Assembly: GCA_016870945.1 (NCBI GenBank) | Contig: VGAH01000033.1 | Span: forward strand, 1-9,818 | Length of the DNA stretch: 9,818 nucleotides | Reading direction: 5' to 3' | Source of the DNA: Actinomycetota bacterium | GTDB taxonomy: Bacteria > Actinomycetota > Actinomycetes > S36-B12 > UBA5976 | Shown: positions 7,027-9,818 of the stretch, in pieces | How positions within the stretch are numbered: the stretch's first letter is position 1 | Layout: each line of letters begins with the position of its first letter | The notes under the pieces: model-generated | What the model was told of the DNA's origin: nothing | What the model saw: the letters and a program-made list of their open reading frames with translations, nothing else | Databases searched by the model: none | Program-made: the position numbers and the translations under genes

Positions 7027-8058
7027 TTACTCGATTCGGTAACTCGATTTATCACGCAATAGTCGCTTTGCCTTATCAAGAGCAGTTTGACGTGAGGCAT
7101 CGCTTAAGTAATTTGCTTTAGAGACACCAAGCACCCGCGCCGCCAAAATCGCCCCAGTGTGGGCAGAGATGCTATTGCTTACGTCATCTCGCCACCCCTG
7201 ATCAGGTAGTGCCTCTAGATAAGTCACCATGAAACTCGTCTGACACGTCCGCATGGACTCTCTCAACTCAGGTTTATGTATCGCCTTCAAATTCAGGTGC
7301 GCATTCAAAAAAGCCAGGTCGAGGGCGGGGTCGCCAACATGTGCAGTTTCTGCATCTATAACCCACAAGCCGTCAGTACCAACAAGAAAGTTTTTCGGTG
7401 AGAAATCGCCGTAAACCAAGCACTTTCGAGTTGATTCAAGCTCTTCTGCTAGGTGCAGCAATCTGGCAGAGAGCACCTCGTCAGCGATGACAGCAGCCGT
7501 TGCTCGATGAAAAGGGTCTGTCCTTAGTTGCTTTAAGCGCTCGCCACTTTTGATGCTGTCAGGTAACTTTTCAACGTTGACGGTTTCCTTGTGCCAATTA
7601 GCAAGTAAGTGCCCCAGCTTCGCGCCCAAATTGCTCGAGAACTCAGGTGTCCGCAAATGAGCAAACCCAAGTGCATCGGGTTCAGGGCTTGACTCGCTCA
7701 ATAACACGTGCCGCCAGTCACGCCAGTGAATGGGTGCAGCTTCAAGTACCAGCAGCGGTAAATCAGGGTTGAAAAACAGCACTTGTGGCACGTGCTCAGG
7801 GGTTAGCTCTCGAAGCAATCGCAATGAATCAGCTTCAACTTGCCCGCGACTTATGTCTGAAAACCAGTCTTGGGGGGTAGCCAACTTTTCAAGTGGTGTC
7901 TTAGCTACCAAGCGCCCTTTGACGCTTTCAACCAACCAGACCTGACTCGATACCCCGCCAGACAGCGGGGAAACACTCGCGTCGCCCTCTATCAAGCTGG
8001 CCTGCCGCAACACCGATTCCACGACTTGGTCAGAGACTTTTTCCGCTTGATTTGGCAT
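7027..8058 (-). CDS. APH-fold small-molecule kinase, substrate unknown
   Basis: Cytoplasmic phosphotransferase of the aminoglycoside phosphotransferase/choline kinase superfamily (APH, PF01636), 343 residues from ATG at 8058. Visible kinase features are a Gly-rich loop LSGGVSSQVW at 32-41, a candidate ATP-anchoring Lys53 (LVAKTP), a candidate partner Glu75, the catalytic loop YGDFSPKN at 216-223 with Asp218 and Asn223, and the metal-binding segment IDAETAHVGDPALD at 234-247 with Asp235. All key residues are present, so it should be active. The GDxSPKN and GDPxxDLAFL wording resembles uncharacterised small-molecule kinases and distant 5-methylthioribose or fructosamine kinases rather than antibiotic resistance enzymes. 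It faces the rha transporter operon and is divergent from lldD. A role on a sugar or sugar-derived metabolite is inferred from context only. No clear Shine-Dalgarno sequence is seen. Confidence 0.85.
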   Translation of the reverse strand: MPNQAEKVSDQVVESVLRQASLIEGDASVSPLSGGVSSQVWLVESVKGRLVAKTPLEKLATPQDWFSDISRGQVEADSLRLLRELTPEHVPQVLFFNPDLPLLVLEAAPIHWRDWRHVLLSESSPEPDALGFAHLRTPEFSSNLGAKLGHLLANWHKETVNVEKLPDSIKSGERLKQLRTDPFHRATAAVIADEVLSARLLHLAEELESTRKCLVYGDFSPKNFLVGTDGLWVIDAETAHVGDPALDLAFLNAHLNLKAIHKPELRESMRTCQTSFMVTYLEALPDQGWRDDVSNSISAHTGAILAARVLGVSKANYLSDASRQTALDKAKRLLRDKSSYRIE

Positions 8059-8093
8059 CGTTTGAGGCTGAGCCTATGAGTCACCCTTGGCCA

Positions 8094-8099
8094 TATATT
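8094..8099 (+). promoter_or_regulatory. Possible -10 box for lldD
   Basis: TATATT ends 14 bases before the preferred lldD ATG, so a transcript would have a leader of only about 8 bases and no ribosome binding site. No good -35 box is found 16-18 bases upstream. The 11-base dyad AGGCTGAGCCT at 8065-8075 lies just upstream and could be an operator shared with the divergent kinase gene, though it may be chance. Confidence 0.25.
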
Positions 8100-8113
8100 C
8101 AGCCACTACAAAC

Positions 8114-9337
8114 ATGACAAAGCGACAACTCCCAAAGCCAAAAGACTTTCTGCCGCTGATCGGGTTTAGAGCGCCACGACTTGATAGAAACCAAGCCCGA
8201 TTAGATGCCGCAACTAACTTGTGGGATCTTCGTTCGATAGCTAAGAAACGAACACCGAGGGCCGTGTTCGACTACACCGACGGTGCTGCCGGTGCCGAGG
8301 AATCAATGAAACGCTCGAGAGAAATTTATTCACGAATTGAATTCAACCCGCGAGTCTTAAGAGATGTGTCCAACGTTGACACCTCAGTTGAGATCTTAGG
8401 TAAGAAAAGTGCCTTCCCAATAGTGCTAGGCCCGACCGGCTTCACCCGCATGATGCATTACCAAGGCGAGGTGGCCGTCGCCCAAGCCGCCGGCGATTTC
8501 GGTTTGCCTTACTGCCTTTCGACTCTTGGAACTACCTCTATCGAAGAAGTGGCCGAGAACGCACCTAACACTCGAAAGATGTTTCAGCTCTACGTATGGC
8601 GTGACAGAGGGCCCGGTAAAGAGCTGATCGACCGAGCGAAGGCGATGGGCTATGACACGTTGATTCTCACCGTGGACTGCCCAGTAGGCGGCCCAAGATT
8701 GAGAGATGTCAAAAACGGGTTGACGATTCCACCGTCGCTGAAGTTCAAGACCATGATGGACATGGCTAAGTACCCAAACTGGTGGTTCAACTTGCTCACC
8801 ACTGAACCCCTCACCTTTGCATCTTTTAGTTCGACCCAAGGGACTGTCTCAGAACTGCTCTCACGAGTTATGGACCCTTCTTTGTCTTTCGCCGACGTGG
8901 AATGGCTAAGAAGTCAATGGCAAGGGCCCCTTGTTATCAAGGGCGTACAAACCGTGGCCGACTCAAAAGTTTTGGCAGACATGGGTGTTGATGGCATCTT
9001 GCTTTCTAACCATGGTGGCCGACAGCTTGATCGAGCGAAGGTGCCATTTGAGTTACTCCCCGATGTCGTTGAAAAGGTCGGTAGCGAAATCGAAGTCTTC
9101 GTGGACGGGGGCACCATGAATGGTGCCGACGTGGCCGCTGCAGTAGCTCGTGGGGCGCGCGCCGTGTTCATCGGTCGGGCGTACCTCTACGGGTTGATGG
9201 CTGGTGGCAAAGCTGGGGTCGAACGCGCACTGCAGATGCTCACCAAAGAGTTCACCGACACCATGAAGTTGCTTGGTGCCAGCGATGTGTCAGAACTCGA
9301 CGAAAGTCTGGTAAGCGTAAGACCCAAATTTAGCTAA
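8114..9337 (+). CDS. lldD: FMN-dependent L-lactate dehydrogenase / alpha-hydroxy-acid oxidase
   Basis: Flavoenzyme of the glycolate oxidase/lactate dehydrogenase family that oxidises L-lactate to pyruvate, probably at the membrane face; 407 residues, the usual length. Active-site landmarks are Tyr54 (DYTDGAA), Tyr160 (FQLYVWRD), Asp188 (TVDCP), Lys276 (VIKGV), the catalytic base His300 and substrate-binding Arg303 (SNHGGRQLD), and the FMN phosphate site DGG at 331-333 with GR at 354-355. The sequence is complete. ATG at 8114 is preferred because MTKRQLPKP is how actinobacterial relatives begin; a TTG at 8087 would add nine residues of no family character. No Shine-Dalgarno sequence precedes it. 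The rhamnose isomerase gene starts 30 bases downstream, so the two may be co-transcribed. In rhamnose breakdown via lactaldehyde, lactate is the end product this enzyme would consume. Another 2-hydroxy acid cannot be excluded. Confidence 0.92.
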   Translation: MTKRQLPKPKDFLPLIGFRAPRLDRNQARLDAATNLWDLRSIAKKRTPRAVFDYTDGAAGAEESMKRSREIYSRIEFNPRVLRDVSNVDTSVEILGKKSAFPIVLGPTGFTRMMHYQGEVAVAQAAGDFGLPYCLSTLGTTSIEEVAENAPNTRKMFQLYVWRDRGPGKELIDRAKAMGYDTLILTVDCPVGGPRLRDVKNGLTIPPSLKFKTMMDMAKYPNWWFNLLTTEPLTFASFSSTQGTVSELLSRVMDPSLSFADVEWLRSQWQGPLVIKGVQTVADSKVLADMGVDGILLSNHGGRQLDRAKVPFELLPDVVEKVGSEIEVFVDGGTMNGADVAAAVARGARAVFIGRAYLYGLMAGGKAGVERALQMLTKEFTDTMKLLGASDVSELDESLVSVRPKFS

Positions 9338-9351
9338 GCGCATCTGCTCGG

Positions 9352-9357
9352 TAGAAT
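9352..9357 (+). promoter_or_regulatory. Possible -10 box and near-leaderless start of rhaI
   Basis: TAGAAT stands 10 bases before the rhaI ATG, and no purine-rich ribosome binding site lies between them, only an AT-rich stretch. If used, the transcript would start within a few bases of the ATG. TTTAGC at 9329-9334 is 17 bases upstream but a weak -35 match. Read-through from lldD is the alternative. Confidence 0.35.
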
Positions 9358-9367
9358 TGATTTAAAT

Positions 9368-9818
9368 ATGAGTGAAGCCCAAGTCAAGAACTATCTGAAG
9401 AATTTGAAAATTGAGACTCCGTCGTGGGGCTATGCAAACTCAGGCACACGGTTCAAAGTCTTCGCTCAACCGGGCGTTCCCCGAAACGCATTCGAGAAAC
9501 TAGATGATGCAGCCGTCGTACATAAGTTGACGGCTTCAGCACCCAGTGTCGCGGTACACATCCCCTGGGACTCCGTCGATGACTACGGGTCGTTAGCGAA
9601 GTACGCACACGAAAAAGGTCTGCGCATCGGGGCTGTTAACCCAAACCTGTTTCAAGAAGACGATTACAAGTTAGGCAGCATCGCCAGCCCAGACCCACGA
9701 ACTAGAACAAAAGCTGTCGCCCACATGATTGACTGCGTAGAAATCGCCAAGAAGCTCGGCAGCGACGCATTAAGCCTTTGGTTCCCGGACGGAACCAACT
9801 ACCCAGGCCAAGACTCGA
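9368..9818 (+). CDS. rhaI: L-rhamnose isomerase, TIM-barrel RhaI type (3' end missing)
   Basis: Cytoplasmic, metal-dependent enzyme converting L-rhamnose to L-rhamnulose, the first catabolic step. From ATG at 9368 the frame stays open for 150 codons to the window edge; family members have roughly 380-430 residues, so over half is missing. Landmarks of the Pseudomonas stutzeri/Gram-positive RhaI family are SGTRFKVFAQPG at 25-36, HIPWD at 64-68, NPNLFQEDDYKLGS at 91-104 and DGTNYPGQDS at 141-150. His64, three residues before Trp67, is a plausible counterpart of the active-site His; the metal ligands would fall beyond the edge. It is distinct from the E. coli RhaA type in sequence. It lies 30 bases after lldD on the same strand. 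This gene is the main reason to read the nearby importer as a rhamnose system. Confidence 0.9.
   Translation, partial: MSEAQVKNYLKNLKIETPSWGYANSGTRFKVFAQPGVPRNAFEKLDDAAVVHKLTASAPSVAVHIPWDSVDDYGSLAKYAHEKGLRIGAVNPNLFQEDDYKLGSIASPDPRTRTKAVAHMIDCVEIAKKLGSDALSLWFPDGTNYPGQDS

Noticed and set aside
7027..8058. Aminoglycoside resistance gene
   Set aside because: The fold is shared, but the motif wording and metabolic context point to a housekeeping small-molecule kinase; no resistance-family signature was recognised.
8065..8075. 11-base dyad AGGCTGAGCCT in the kinase-lldD gap as an operator
   Set aside because: Five-base arms of perfect symmetry are expected around ten times by chance in a window this size, and no second copy was seen at other promoters; it is mentioned only within the promoter entry.
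8426..8839. Open frame of 137 codons on the - strand inside lldD
   Set aside because: It is antisense to the conserved FMN enzyme core, with no start signal or known motif.
1..9818. Mobile elements, CRISPR arrays, tRNA or rRNA genes, defence genes
   Set aside because: No transposase, integrase, spaced direct repeats, cloverleaf or ribosomal RNA segments were seen on either strand; all long genes are metabolic or transport genes.

Overview
The window reads as a carbohydrate uptake and catabolism region from a Gram-positive-type bacterium, most likely an actinobacterium with a compact genome and, for that phylum, modest GC (roughly half by eye). Three things point this way: the lactate-oxidase-family protein and the lone amino-acid-type binding protein look like actinobacterial subfamilies, a lipoprotein signal is present, and several starts are GTG or TTG or lack a Shine-Dalgarno sequence. 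A freshwater actinobacterium of the Luna or acI kind would fit, but this is inference and was not tested by any search.

Left part (1-2177). The 3' end of an RbsC-type sugar permease gene (+) enters from the left edge; its partners must lie upstream. It converges on a lone lipoprotein of solute-binding family 3 (polar amino acid type, -), and the gap between them holds two hairpins. A 199-bp divergent gap then separates the lipoprotein gene from the main operon.

Middle (2178-7020). Four tightly packed + strand genes make one complete sugar ABC importer: a double-domain ATPase (RhaT), two BPD_transp_2 permeases (RhaP, RhaQ) and a periplasmic-type binding protein (RhaS). The first three overlap by 1 and 4 bases. 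The binding protein has its own strong ribosome binding site, and a textbook terminator hairpin with a GAAA loop follows it. The order ATPase-permease-permease-binding protein is that of rhizobial rhamnose importers, but also of the AI-2 importer LsrACDB. The rhamnose call rests mainly on the isomerase gene at the right edge.

Right part (7027-9818). An APH-fold small-molecule kinase of unknown substrate (-) is followed divergently by an FMN-dependent L-lactate dehydrogenase/alpha-hydroxy-acid oxidase (LldD, +) and the 5' 451 bases of an L-rhamnose isomerase gene (RhaI, Pseudomonas stutzeri-type TIM barrel), which runs off the window.

Together the genes fit one pathway: rhamnose import, isomerisation to rhamnulose, then (genes not in view) phosphorylation and aldol cleavage to dihydroxyacetone phosphate and L-lactaldehyde, oxidation to L-lactate, and LldD turning lactate into pyruvate. 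No insertion sequence, CRISPR array, tRNA, rRNA or phage gene was seen. Nothing in the window clearly amounts to a new biological system; the points worth following up are the unassigned kinase, the apparent lack of a lipid anchor on RhaS, and possible near-leaderless starts.
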